Source: Aporrectodea caliginosa
Lineage: Eukaryota > Annelida > Clitellata > Crassiclitellata > Lumbricidae
Assembly (NCBI GenBank): GCA_020284085.1
Contig: JACEVL010000771.1
Coordinates: 179,001 to 243,000 of the forward strand
Reading direction: 5' to 3'
Length of the DNA stretch: 64,000 nucleotides
Part shown: in pieces, positions 1 to 11,934 of the stretch
Numbering within the stretch: the first letter of the stretch is position 1
Layout of the letters: the number at the start of each line of letters is the position of its first letter
Program-made: the position numbers and the translations under genes
Notes under the pieces: model-generated
What the model was told of the DNA's origin: nothing
Database searches by the model: none
What the model saw: only the letters and a program-made list of their open reading frames with translations

Positions 1-656
1 ACCAATGTAGCTAGATGATGTCTTTGGCTTATCGGAAAATCCCGAAATGCCTGGCAAATGCTCTATTTAGGTGGCCGTATGCCGTACATCGAGTCATCGA
101 CGTATAATGGGTGACACAGCATAACACAACTAAAGTTGTACTGTGAAGTGAAGCCTACACCTACTGAACTTTCTGCCATGCTTGACGTCATGTAGAGCTC
201 ATTAACATAATATTATCTATGTCCATCCAATCCACGACCTCATATAAATAACGCATCCAATAAACGTCGATGATGAGATTATCTAGCCGTTTGCGTGCCT
301 GTGACGTCACGCATGGCAAACGGCTAGGCTTAAGCTTGAATCTCTTATGATGTGTCCACCCAATAATTATACGTCGATGTGAGACGTTGTGAGAAATCAG
401 AAATGGCGGCGTAATTTTTCAACGGTAGTCCCCACTTCGAAATTTAAAATGTACATATATCGGCATTTAAAGTAATTTGCGAGCTGAAAATTGTCGCGTT
501 TACCCACAAATTCGCGTAAAAATGTTTCGGAGCCTTTAGTGGGATGGACACTGGACAAAAAAAACCAAAGAAACAAACAAAAGGAAGAACAAACTTTGAG
601 AAATATAGCATAAATTCATCATTTGTGGCGTCGCTTCTTGTATGAGTTGTATCGTA
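1..656. other. gene-free left edge
   Basis: I see no supported coding exon here. Short open frames lack family features. The stretch holds an inverted repeat centred on a TGACGTCA palindrome (283-327) and otherwise AT-rich unique-looking sequence. It ends where similarity to 22245 and 24140 onward begins. Confidence 0.5.
283..327. repeat. inverted repeat with central CRE-like TGACGTCA
   Basis: CTAGCCGTTTGC at 283-294 is repeated as its exact reverse complement at 316-327, giving 12-bp arms around a 21-bp centre. The centre contains TGACGTCA (302-309), itself a perfect palindrome and the consensus CREB/ATF site. It could be a bidirectional regulatory site or the remains of a small foldback element. 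No flanking duplication was seen. Confidence 0.5.
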
Positions 657-1335
657 TACCATGAATGATCATACGCATCGTCGAACCTTTTGCAATGGCG
701 ACAGGCAATCTAAGCCTTTCTAAGGGGCTGCAAGAGTGGTAAAATCGTATTTGATACCCCAGGCGACGAGAAACTTGAAACTATCCGAACAAAGCGCTTT
801 ATAGACCTTCGACAGTATACTTAGAAGGTCATCGAGACCTCTTAGAGGGCTTTTCTCGCAGGATTTTACGTCCATGTTCAGTAAAGCAAGAAACACTAGC
901 GTATCCGCGGCGAGAGCGTGTTGCGGCAATACAGCGATACCAACTCTTCCTGGTTGAGAGTACTGGTCTGGGCAATGAACGGATAATGAAGACAACGTCA
1001 ATCGTCCTAACTTTGCTCAGATTCAATCCATAAACATTCGAGCCTGAGTACTATGAAGGTGAGATCCCAGTCGATATACTCACCATGGACAGAAAGATGG
1101 CCCCCGCAAAATAAAAGTTGGAAATGCCTCTCTCCACAAAACTGCCCTTATTGCACATGCAAACATGACCCTGCATGCAAAATTTTGGACAGATTGGACT
1201 ATATTTAGAGGGTGCTCCTTTTTCAAACTTCGCAAACCGTGATAGTATGAACCTGTCAAGAAAACAAGTGTAATTCTGAACAACGAATAGCCTAATCAAA
1301 TAATTATATATACTGCAGTGTTAATGCTTAGTCAG

Positions 1336-2396
1336 TAGGGTGGTTCTTAAAAACAAAAGTGTGAAACTAATGTTCGCCAAGGTTCCATTTGGTTCCATTC
1401 CATCCAGAAACATCACACAAAAAGTTGTTTGAAAAAATTTTAATATTTAGGACTGCCACAACACCGTCAAAGTTTCACCCTTTATCAAATATGGGAGCAC
1501 TCGAACAGTAAGCATAATAGTTGTAATCAACCATGAAATGTGAACACTTAAACCAGGAATAAATTCAACTGCCTGTAGTAGGTCCAGATTACAGCACAAT
1601 TACATTTATTGCATGCCTGGTTACTAGTGATTACACTGATTAGTGATTAAAATTATTTATTAGAGTTATTATTATTATTGAGGAAATGGTAAAAAGTTAA
1701 TAACTTCTACAAATATGGTCATATTCTGAAAGTTAACACATCATTTTATTCAGTTTTAAGAGCTCTTTCTAGCGGTATATTGACTGGCAGTTAATTAGTT
1801 TTCAATTGGAATATTTTACAAGAAAACCTAAAATTTTCTCGAAAAACGCTTTGTCTCGTAACTTTGGCCCTCTGGTGGGGGCGGAAGACATTAATATTTT
1901 TTTTCAAATTTTGAACACTGTTTGATCCATGCCATTAGGCAACTTTTGGTTGCTATTACTTTTCGAAATTCTAATTTTCGCTTATTTTCCACTGCACCCT
2001 GTTGTGTATGCTTGTTCGAATAGATTTGTGGTTATCGGTCTCAGGAACTCACGGATCAAATACCACTAAAATGCCAATAAAAATAAATAATAAACAATCA
2101 ACGAGAACATAAACATCGTAGAAGTTATTCTTATGTTGTGCTTAAGTAAAATCATCCATCTTTTCTGTTGAAAACTAAACATAGGTCCAAAAATGCGAAT
2201 AAAATACTTATACTCGAAATGACGAAAATTATCTGTAAAAGTCAAAATTTCAAAGACGTTGTGGCAGTCCTAGATATTCTTCAATCCTGATAATTTTTAG
2301 GCTACATTACCTCTAAACCAATTGGCACGGAATGCCGGGTTGGCGAAAGTAAACAACTGAAGTTGAAAACTTTCCATTAGAGATGCAACCACCCTA
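1336..2396. mobile_element. non-autonomous DNA transposon, 8-bp target duplication
   Basis: The element begins TAGGGTGGTT and ends with the inverted copy AACCACCCTA. It is flanked by an 8-bp direct repeat TTAGTCAG (1328-1335 and 2397-2404). The paralogous site in unit 2 (about 24935) has the sequence without the insert, so this is a clean filled/empty pair. An 8-bp duplication fits hAT or P-type transposons; the family is not assigned. No transposase frame remains in its AT-rich 1061 bp. A second pair of inverted ends (TAGGACTGCCACAAC at about 1448 and its complement at about 2274) lies inside. Confidence 0.8.
1448..2274. mobile_element. possible nested MITE inside the 1336-2396 element
   Basis: TAGGACTGCCACAAC at the left and GTTGTGGCAGTCCTA at the right form 15-bp inverted ends about 825 bp apart. 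ATATT-like sequence lies next to each end, offset by one base, so a target duplication is only suggested. It may instead be the inner terminal-repeat layer of the surrounding element. Confidence 0.4.
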
Positions 2397-2525
2397 TTAG
2401 TCAGAGTCCATGAAATGCAGTCAATTTGTTGTGCAATATTATAGTGCCGGATAATAAAGTATTTATCCAGGCTGCATAATTGACCGTCAGCTGAATGCAT
2501 CTATCAATGCTCGCTTCAAGTGATG

Positions 2526-2790
2526 CTGTAGCAATAGTCAAAGTAAAGTCACGGCAATAGTCAAAGTCATAGTCAAAGTCGTAGTCATAGTCAAATTCAA
2601 AGCCATAGTCAAAGTCATAGTCAAAATCATAGTCAGAGTCATAGTAATAGTCCTATAGTCAGAGTCATAGTCTGAGTCTGAGTCGCAGTCATAGTCAAAT
2701 TCCTAGTGATGGTCAGATTCAAAGTCATATTCAAAGTCATAGTCAAAGTAGTAGTCAGTCAAAGTCATAGTCGGTCAGAGAAATCAGGTC
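2526..2790. repeat. degenerate GTCAAA/GTCATA hexamer array
   Basis: About 45 imperfect copies of a six-base unit (AGTCAA / AGTCAT) run through this stretch. The same array, with different copy content, lies at 25062-25345 in the duplicated unit, so it predates the duplication. Confidence 0.85.
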
Positions 2791-3339
2791 GAGAACAGAC
2801 AAGTCAGAGGAACCAGAAGTCAGGCTACGGAGGGTAAGCAATCAGAAAGATATCGGGAAGAGGTCGGATCGCTGTAGTGTAGCATAACTCTCTCTCTGGT
2901 TGGGGAAGGTATCGGTTATGACCTGAACGACAGGAACGGAGTGTGCCGTTCTTTTTTGGGAGTAACATTTCGTTATAAAAATTATGTTAAATTGTTCATT
3001 CAATATTTACGGCTACAATATCATGGCTACAATATCATGGCACCTGAACCTGGCGTTCTGGTACCGTTTTTCACCGGTTGGGGGCATTCTTAGTGAAAAC
3101 ACAAAAGCGAGCTTACTATGACCGTACCTGCTTCTGTGGAGTCTCTATCGTACAAAAAGATGTTGTCAGTCCGGAAACTGACAATTTAACACAGAAGACG
3201 ACAGATAGACAGACGCGTCGATATCTGCATGCGCCTGACTGCTGCGTGTGAAATCATGTCTGGTCGAGTCCCATTTACAATCTACTGGAGCGGCACAATT
3301 GGGTATCATCCCAAACTTATGTTAGACACCAGATGTTTC

Positions 3340-3498
3340 GACCATTTCAAGTCCTTTCCGATTGGCTAAAATCGGTCCATAGGTATTGTATTAATTTGAG
3401 AGCCCTGGTCGAATCTCTTCTTCTGTTCAACAACTGCTGACTTCATTCGTCATCGCTGAGAGATCGCTTCTGGTTTCTGACTACTTGACAGCCGAACA
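3340..3498 (+). promoter_or_regulatory. conserved upstream region and 5' UTR of vWA gene 1
   Basis: The ~160 bases before the ATG are nearly the same in copy 2 (25945-26112) and recognisable in copy 3, though intron contents differ. An inverted CCAAT box (ATTGG, 3361-3365) lies 134 bases before the ATG. No clear TATA box is seen, although GTATTAATTT at about 3385 could serve weakly. The assignment is an inference from conservation. Confidence 0.4.
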
Positions 3499-6400
3499 AT
3501 GTCAGCCATTCTCCTGCTGATTGCCCTTTTGGCAGCTGGGCATATCGAGACAGGCGAAGGTAGGTTTTTGTAATCGTTTAATAATAATAAAAAACAAGAA
3601 GATGAAATGTTAAACAATATTTAGAAAAGAGAAAATAAGACGACGAAGTGAGACGGAAATTGTTAAGAAAAGCATAAGAGAGAGAGGAGGTGAAATATGA
3701 TTGATGCTGTTGTTGTGTTAGTCTGTCGTCCAAAAAATGATTTGATGACGAGAAACGTCTTCCAGTCTCTTGATGTCGAGCGGGGCAAATGTCCATCGAC
3801 TTAACCTGAAGTCCTGCCTCGTCTCGAGGCAGGACTTCTGCAGCGTTTGATTGTCGTCATCTCGTCCGGTGATATCGAGACGCTATTTTATTACTTTATA
3901 TTTCCATGTCATTGTGCATTGACGCATTTACAACTAATTTAACAACGCAAATTCAGAAGTCTGTGTCATTAACTTCGGTCATAGACTACGCTGGGTAATT
4001 TTATGAGATCTGAGTCTAAATTAATCTTTGGATCTCTGGACGTTACCCACTTGCACGGCAGTTTAGCACTTTTCTTTCCAATTTCACTCGTTTTAATCTA
4101 ATTTTATGCCAAGTTCATATAACATGCACGGATCGCTCAGCCATCTACGCACGAACCAGTCTTCAAGTTGTTGACCAACTGTCCGTCCTTCACGTCTCCC
4201 TTGTTAAATCACTTTCTACGACAATATCATAAAATAATGTCCGTCCCAAGCATCTCTCTTCTATCCCATTGTTTGACAGGCATGAGGAAATTCAGCCTTT
4301 CATTTTAATAAAATTTAGTTACTACAGCTGATTATAATTGAGCAATCCAACTAAGCGCAAACAAATCTCAATCTTGGATGTTCTGTTTTGTTATATATAA
4401 CTATTGACTGATAATTTTAGTTTTTGGATGTGAATGATTATCTACTGAAACCTTATATCAGACCCTACATTGGCAGAAGTTTGGTAGAGCAACGCTTGCT
4501 TGAATGCTCAGTTCAAACTGTAACTGATATCTTTCACTGATTTCATATGAACAGCTTGTAAACAGAAGCTGGATCTTCTTCTCGCTTTCGACGGTTCTTC
4601 GACGGTCTGTGATTGCCCTAAAGCGTGTCAGAATTGGGAATACAATCTTCAGTTCGCTAAAGACATCGTTGACAGTCTGACCATTGGAACATGCGATTCA
4701 AATGTTGCCGCCGTCACATTCTCTGATTCTGTAATGGTGGAATGGTCATTGAAAACGTAGGTTGAACCCATCTTTTAAGCTCTCATAAGTCCAAAAAGAA
4801 AACTAAAAATTTTAGCACTACTACTAACGAGCTTGAACGTATTATGCATGCATATATGCATACATACATATATTTATGCAGGTGTTGTGACTGTAGATTG
4901 ATGTAAGTAGGAAGATATGTTTGTGAATGCTTGTGAAAACGGTATTTTATCGTAAAGCTAGATTTATACTGATACACTGCATCAATATACACAATAATAA
5001 TTATATACACTAGGGTACAGTCAAAAAAGTATTTTTTTTATAATGCCAGGGACATCCCTCAGTTCTGTTCGCATTGGTAGTAGAAACTCATGTGTAAAAT
5101 CTTTTTTAAATATTCCATTATTTATGGGTGCCACATCACAACTTAAATTTTGCATATAAAATTATGCGTCATAGAAATCAACTTTTTATTTTTTCAGGAG
5201 CTGGATGAAAGTTAGACACTTCTAGATTCTATTATTTGATTATTGTGATATGTGATGATTGTTATGAACCATGGATTGTTGGATATCTTATTCTTTGATG
5301 ACTGGTTTAATAAATAAATAATTAAATAATAAATATATAAATTGGAACAAACTGGAGCGGAGGATTAAATAAATAATTTTAATTTTTAAAACAATTTTCT
5401 GGATTCTGTATATTCAAGGCTTTCATAAGATTAATTATTTATTTATATTTAATCACAATATTCCATAGTATCCATAACCAATTTCAAATTAATCCAGCAT
5501 TTTGCAATTGAGAAAAAGCACTTCACATCAAAAGTAAATAATGTTTTTCAAATCATTTAATATCTGGCTAAAGTTTGGTTTCTGGTCAGAACATTCATCA
5601 TTTTTCATTCATTTCAGATATTTATATAGCGCCCCTTTCAAGATTTAAGAACATATAATTAATATAGTAGAAATATAGTAGTATAATTAATTTAGTAGAA
5701 AATCAGACTATAATTGGCATCTCTGTACAAGTTTGAATTAAAATAATTTTTTAAAGCTTATTTAAAAATTATTTTGCAAGAGAAATCCTAAAATACCCAA
5801 TACCCAAAGCTTAGTCTAGGATAATGTATCCAGTGTTTCCAATCTCTTTAATGACTTGCTTGTTTTCAGTACTTTTTAATTGGAAACTGACTAGGATTCA
5901 TTCATTCCAAAGATTTATACAGCGCCCTTCGAGAAGCCTACTCAGAGGTCCTCAAAGGTTGGCATGACCAAAACTTTCTACCAGATCTGAAACTGAAATT
6001 TGCTTTGTTAGATTCACAGATGATTTAATAAATATTGCAAGGCTGACTTCATGAAAGCAGACATTACAGGTTTTTCATTTGTTAAAATTCAATGGCAAAA
6101 CTGTTCGTGAAAGTGCACGAATGACAGTTTGAACAGTTGCAGCTTTTTGAAATAAAGATCACTTGCCTGTGACTACAATGATGAATATGACAATTTATAC
6201 AGCGCCGTAACACGCACATGCCGTTACAAGGGCGCAATGCAACATGCAATCGGGAGGCTAGAGCAGACCTACAAAGAGTGGAGGAATTCACAAAAAGCAG
6301 CATTGAGAGGTGGAGAAACACAGAAAGTCAATGAGTGAAGATTTGTTGAATCATTAAAGAAAACATTTAATATTTCACATTCTGATGCGGAAGTGTAAAA

Positions 6401-9400
6401 TAAAAATCCTGAGGATAGAGCATTTCTGCAGGCTCAGCTCAGAGATGGAAGGATGTCAAGTTCAATGGGACAAATGGATAACAAGTTGAAAAACAAGATG
6501 AAGAAAAACAGAAGAGAGACAAGATGAATGTAAGGTCAGAATTTATCAAGAGACATTGAGACAATCTATTACTACTACCCCAATGTCCAGGTCCAGTTTT
6601 ATTAAGACAGCTGCCGAGTTATTTGAATCTGATGCTTCATATAGTGATAACTGCGATATAGACTGCGTCTAAAACTCTGAGTCTGGTGATGAGGCAGAAA
6701 CCCCAAAGACTAAAAGACCTCGCCCAAAGAATATTATCAGTCTGCAAGTAGCAGCCGCTCCTAATCGAATGAAGAACAACTATAATAATGCGTGGAAAAT
6801 TCTGAGTCCCGTGATGAGGCAGAAACCCCAAAGACTAAAAGACCTCGCCCAAAGAATAATATCAGTCTGCAAGTAGCAGCAACTCTTAATCGAATGAAGA
6901 ACAACTATAATAATGCGTGGAAACAGAAAGCATTTAGTTGGAGTGTCAGCAGACGAAAGAAAGGTTGAGTGTGGTGAATGATAGGACAGAAACGGGAGTG
7001 GCACTGATTCCAGAATAAAATCAAATGCTGGAAAAAGAATGGTCGAAAGCAAGCCTTGCTCCAGGTGGTGTCTGAGCATCGCAAAAGTTTCCGGATCCCT
7101 AAAAGTCAACGGTCACAAAATGGACCAATAAATATTTTAATGTGATAATGATTTAATCAAACTTATAAGGCTGAATAATGCTCACCAGTACTTTTAATTA
7201 TTCTACTTTAAAGCAAAACAATTTAAAGTTTACTTTATCTTACGCAAAATATGAAAAAGTTTCTAATATTATCGCAATTTGTGCTTAGGATCTTTGTCTC
7301 AAATTGAAAAACTTGTCATCTCATGTGGCACACCTAAATGATGGAATATCTTTATCATATTTTGCACACTAACTTACTTTATCAAAGGGAACATAACCTG
7401 GAGCTGTCTCATCAATTTACACAAAATAATTTTTTGAGCACCACCATAATATACACAACTACACATAGACATTTCTATGTAGGCTATGTTTATTATATTG
7501 ATGCAGGATATTCTTAGGCTATTAAGGAGAAATTCAACTTCCGATAAAATAAGCCCTACAGTTTTATCTCCCAAGCTATTTGCAATCGTAACCTAACTTA
7601 AAAGTAATAAGATATCGACAAATCGCAGCGAAAGCCGATGTGAAACTACAAAAAGAAACACAAATTCCACTAGCAACCCGTGATCGAAAATACTTCAGAT
7701 GGATACAGAGATGGCTTCCAAAACACAACAGAATTCTAATCCACATAAAGCGATTATTAAACGAATTGTGATGAAATTGGCAATCTGCCAAAAAGACACA
7801 CACGACCAACGACTAAAACTAAGTCTGAACCTAACAAACTTCAGCGCGTTTAATGAGGTCGGCTTTGATTGAAAATGGACAGAAGACGTAGAACATAAAA
7901 CTCACGTTCTATTTCGTTAGAGATGTGGATGTTTCGACCAGAAAAATGTTTCGGTTTCTTTCAAACTGAAGCCAGTTTATGACAGGGGTATTTTCAATTT
8001 CCTTCTATTTGTCTGAGATTGTTGGCCTACGTCCATGCATTGTTTCAAACTCCTGTCCTGTCTCGGCTTCTGCAATTGGCTGAATACAGACACCAAGAAA
8101 TTCGACAGGTCACCACTACAGCATTAAACCGGAAAGCTGGAATGAAAATGAAGATTATCTTGAATCACAGGCAGTCGTCATGGCATTCAAAGTAGTCAAC
8201 GACACAGCAGAGAGAAGTGTAAAGCTAATCCATGAGTAGGCCTACAACTCAATCCTGACAATTGACGAAGATCAGAAACAGTATTGGCTTCAAGTTGTTG
8301 ATGCGCATCGAAATCAATTTCGTGACTCGAAACAAGAAGACATTACTGGCAAGTTTGGATGGTGCCGCTGCCAGTGCTGAAACGACCACTTAATGAAGAC
8401 AAATCAAAATATTTCTGACGTTTTCCATTTAAAACTAGCATATTGCCTACCCAAAATGCTAAATTTAATCACAGACTTCAAACGCTGAAACGGTGAATAC
8501 ATTGTCATGCCAGTGTACTGATGTTTGTTTGTCATCAGGGCGCAATGCTGAATTCAAGTATACCTAACATAACTTTGGGTGGCTTGCGCAACCCCTAAAT
8601 ATGGTTCAATTTTGCTCACTTTTTCAGTATGTTAGTTTTTTAATATATGGACTGCAATGGTGGGTTCTAATCTTGAACTTTCGATAAAAAATTATCTTGG
8701 ACCAGTCTAATACATACTTCTAAGACAATCGTCACAAGAACTTTCGTTCACGTAGAAATATCAGTTTTTCACTCAGATTACGCGTATTTTTTATTTATTT
8801 TGATCACTTCTGGTTTACAAAAGACAAGCATCTAAGTATGCAAATGACGCCCTGCATTCCCTCTAAAGAATGGTATATTTGTTTGTCTTCCAGGAAGACA
8901 AATGAGTACGCTATAGACAAAAAACTAAGGGGGATTCGTATCAACTCCCCCCTAGTACCTCGGGTATATCGGGTGACACTTTTGAATGGTGTGAGATATC
9001 ACAATGATGTTTACCTCAAGATGTGCGCAAATGATCCTGCTACAGCTACCTAAATTATCAAAATTATATTCCACATAGAACAAGTTTTCGAAGCAACAAA
9101 CCTAGGGGTCGTACTAACCCCCCTTGGTCGCCCGAGAATTAATCTCCTAAGATATTGGCAATTGAAACCTTACTTAAAAGTACTGAGACATCGACAAAAA
9201 TAGCAGCGCAAAACCGATGAGAAATCTCAGAGGGAAAAACGCAAATTCCACTCGCAACCTGTGTTCGAAAATAGGTGAGATGGCTTCCAAAGCACAACCG
9301 AATTTTAATACATTTAAAGAGATAAACAACTAGTGACGAAATTGGCAATCTGCCAAAGAGAGACACGCACAACCCAAAAACTATAACTAAGTTTGAACCT

Positions 9401-10809
9401 AACAAATTTCAGCGCGTTTGATGAGGTTGGCTTTCATTGAAAATGGACAGAAGACGTAGAACATAAACACACGTTCTATTCCTTCACGACGTATAATTAT
9501 ATGAAGTGTGTAGACTTATGTGTCGATGCTTCCATGTGTTATTTTACGTTATTTCGCTTCAGTTAAAGTCTTATATGATCCAACACTCAAAAAGTGTCAT
9601 TTCGTCTCAATGTCTCATACATGGTTGTGCCTTCTGCAGATATACAGATAAGCCTACACTGTTGTCAGCAATTGTCAGTCTCAAATTCCCTGGTGGTGAG
9701 TTTAACGATCTTGCTTCCGCGGGAATGATCGTCACTTACATCTTCAACGCCACGACAGGGGACAGATTGGATGCCCCTAATATAGAACTATTGGTCACGG
9801 ATGGTGTTCCTGGTATTGCTACTGATCAAGCAATACAAGCGTCCGCTATGACTCAGGGAGCTGGAATTAGAGTGTTCGTGATCTGTATTACCACAGGCTG
9901 CACCGAGAGCTGGGTGAAGGCATTAGCATCGCAACCCATAAAGGTGAGATATGAAAGGAATATTAGCTTACAACTTAGGTCTATAACCGAGGAAGATACT
10001 TACCTTTTCACCTTAACTCCTCAAAGTTTTTCTGGTTATGCATTCAGTGCTTTACTCTGTTGAAAATTAACAATATTTAAAAAGAAAGCACCAAATAATG
10101 TTAACAAAAGCCGTGAGAAATATTGTTATACTTATAACATGTCTTATTATTAAGCGAACTATTGGACCCGCATTTCCCAGACACTGGAGACTCTATCAAA
10201 GTTTGAAACCTGTTGGAAATATGTTCTACTTAAAGCATCTTCTGGCCAGTGTGAACTTATACTCACAGTTCACTCGATCAGGTTAATCAGACGCGATTAG
10301 GTTTTAATAAGTAAAATATAAAATTACCGAATACGCCTAGTTATGACGCGGATCTAAGTCCTGGTGATGGTTTGTCAATTCATGTTACCACATAGTCATA
10401 GCTTATGTTTGCGTTGAAAAGTTACATGCAGTGTTGCTACCTTAATAACCGCTTATAATTACGTTAAAACGCCTTACTTTGTTATCTTATATGTATTGAT
10501 ATTGAGCCTAATAATACCTCAATTATTGTAGTGTTTTTAGTTTGTATCATACTTCCGTGTGTATCCCATCTCTAATGATATAATTTATCTTTCTTCTCAT
10601 AATAGTATATTATTATGCCAACTTCTCTAAAGAAAAAGTTATAATTGCACTTTCCTGCTCATAAAATGATGCTTTGTTAAAGTAAACAGATAGACCTCGG
10701 AATTGTTTGTTTGTTTTAGCCTGGCCAAAAGACATACTTCCTTGTGGATAACTACTCTTTGCTCGGCAGTATCAAACACGAGGTGTTGAAAAATATCTGT
10801 GACTTTTAG
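3499..10809 (+). CDS. secreted single vWA-domain protein, copy 1 (4 exons)
   Basis: Exons are 3499-3559, 4555-4756, 9640-9943 and 10720-10809; every intron is GT..AG and phases 1, 2, 0 agree. The product is 218 aa. Residues 1-19 form a signal peptide (MSAILLLIALLAAGHIETG). Residues 23-216 are one vWA domain: DGSST at 33-37 matches the metal-site DxSxS motif (Ser/Thr swap), PGGEF at 105-109 sits where GGxT is usual, and VTDG at 140-143 supplies the later Asp. The C-terminal helix ends KNICDF. NAT at 124 is an N-glycosylation sequon. vWA domains usually bind protein ligands, so an extracellular adhesive or matrix role is inferred. Position 109 is Phe instead of the metal-site Thr. The stop codon directly precedes a GTGAGA donor-like sequence; see copy 3. 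The gene has no other domain and could be a lineage-specific family. Confidence 0.85.
3809..3837. repeat. perfect 13-bp stem hairpin in intron 1
   Basis: AAGTCCTGCCTCG (3809-3821), a 3-base loop, then its exact complement (3825-3837). The equivalent place in unit 2 (about 26488) has no such hairpin, so it arose or was lost after duplication. Confidence 0.6.
5615..5655 (-). mobile_element. LINE 3'-end fragment (TATATAGCGCC motif)
   Basis: TTTATATAGCGCCCC after a CATTCATTTC tail is the same 3' terminal motif as the LINE at 29228-30069. It is a severely 5'-truncated copy. Confidence 0.5.
5895..5965 (-). mobile_element. LINE 3'-end fragment
   Basis: ATTCATTCATT tail, then TTTATACAGCGCCC and the GCCTACTCAGAGG hairpin arm, matching the tail of the LINE at 29228-30069. 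The copy is about 70 bp and 5'-truncated. Confidence 0.6.
6060..6960 (+). pseudogene. decayed transposon-associated coding region with 125-bp tandem duplication
   Basis: Coding-like plus-strand pieces survive in shifting frames: SLKKTFNISHSDAEV, then EDRAFLQAQLRDGRMSSSMG with a lysine-rich tail, then a duplicated acidic/basic stretch GDEAETPKTKRPRPK. The last lies in two 125-bp tandem copies (from about 6674 and 6799). Stops and frameshifts interrupt all of them. The composition resembles DNA-binding proteins carried by invertebrate transposons, but I cannot name the family. A further piece (VVNDTAERSVKLIHE) lies at about 8180-8250. A LINE 3' motif (TTTATACAGCGCCG, 6195) is nearby. Confidence 0.35.
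7580..7915. repeat. direct repeat copy A within intron 2
   Basis: About 330 bases match 9145-9481 with scattered substitutions. Shared landmarks include GAAATTGGCAATCTGCC and AATGGACAGAAGACGTAGAA. Copy 3 has a related stretch at 46590-46830 just before its exon 3. The 9145 copy keeps the ancestral position; this one was probably duplicated together with transposon sequence. Confidence 0.65.
8150..8400 (+). pseudogene. second piece of decayed transposon coding region
   Basis: The plus frame reads DYLESQAVVMAFKVVNDTAE and, after an in-frame stop, ILTIDEDQKQYWLQVVDAHR. Such a pattern (ND-AER..., then ...KQ-LL-VVE-HR) is known to me from uncharacterised transposon proteins of invertebrates. It is probably the C-terminal part of the element whose N-terminal part is at 6060-6960. 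Function unknown. Confidence 0.3.
9145..9481. repeat. direct repeat copy B within intron 2
   Basis: Partner of 7580-7915. It lies ~160 bases before exon 3, the same relative place as the related sequence in copy 3, so this is the likely ancestral copy. Confidence 0.65.
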
Positions 10810-10987
10810 GTGAGACTGAAACAAAGTTTCATGTTATAGTTAACGCTCATGCGACCAACATGTTTCACTCCTTAATAATAATATTATGACCAACTGGGGT
10901 TCCTTGGTACCCCAATCGTCATGGCGCGTTGAGTGCTTTCTGTTCTTGCTACGAGTTGAAATGGCAACAGTTTATCGTTTACCTGTG

Positions 10988-11060
10988 CATTGCATTGTAT
11001 TGTATCTAAAAATTTATATAGCGCCTCTCGCAGTGTACATCAATCATAGGCGGCTGTGTA
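10988..11060 (-). mobile_element. LINE 3'-end fragment inside the piggyBac
   Basis: GCATTGTATTGTATC tail (ATACA-type on the minus strand) followed by TTTATATAGCGCCTCTC, the shared LINE 3' motif. Confidence 0.55.
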
Positions 11061-11934
11061 TTGCTGTGTATTGCTCACCATCTAATGGTCTGACAAGACA
11101 AAATTAGCGCTCTACCTAATGCCAAGATTGACCTAACTAATTACTAAAATAAACATTGTCATGAGTTGTGCTGAGTTCAACTTCCCCAATGAACAGTTTT
11201 AATAGCAGCTCTCACAGACGGCTTGCTGGCGACTGTGTTCGCCACACAAAGAGCTCAGTTCCTGCCGCCCAGGCCTGTCCTTCATTGCCTCAGGAACACG
11301 AGGTTTGTTGCTAAGGAATGTACCAACATAGCCCAATCGTTCGATCTGCAAATACCGGTAGCTGCTCTGCAAGATCAAACGATGAAAAAAGTAATCTGCC
11401 AATACGTTCCTGCATGCCACTGTACTCATGCACCTTGTCCTGTCTCATGTTGAGTTCTCTCATGTCTGCCCGGATATACATTCGTAGCCTGTGGATATGG
11501 AATAACAGCATCGCAGCACCACCGTATCTTGATACTGTATTTTGCAGGTGTGGACGGTATACTTACATTCTGAAGTTAATCATGCCATGGCAAGCCACCA
11601 TCTGCTCATCTATGCACAGATTTCGACCAGGAACAAAAAACCTTGGCACTTGAGCAGTAAACATTGTTCATGACGATTCGATTGCTGCTTGGATTGTAAG
11701 AGTAATGAGGCTTTCAGTGACATTTATATACATATATATATAATTATATATATATATAATTTATATATATATATATTAAACGAATATATATTAGTCACGG
11801 AAACCCGCAATTTTGAAATGGTTCAGCTTTTCATCGTGTGTTGACTTGTCGTCGAATCTCATGCAAAACACTATAGTCCATCTAATTTAGGGTTAGACCT
11901 GGGCAAATTGCTTCAGAAGCAATTCATTTGTTAA

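Larger units (their letters stand above)
5000..9560. other. ~4.5 kb of extra intron 2 sequence in gene 1
   Basis: Intron 2 is 4883 bases in copy 1 but only 341 in copy 2; the shared ends meet at about 4990 and 9560. The extra DNA holds several LINE 3'-end hairpins (5620, 5900, 6190), a decayed transposon-like coding region (6060-6960, 8150-8400), and a ~330-bp direct repeat (7580-7915 and 9145-9481). Part of it (the 9145-9481 type) is also found in intron 2 of copy 3, so copy 2 also lost sequence. Confidence 0.6.

Noticed and set aside
10098..10286. 62-codon open frame in intron 3 of gene 1
   Set aside because: No motif, not conserved in unit 2, and it lies between well-supported exons; chance open frame.
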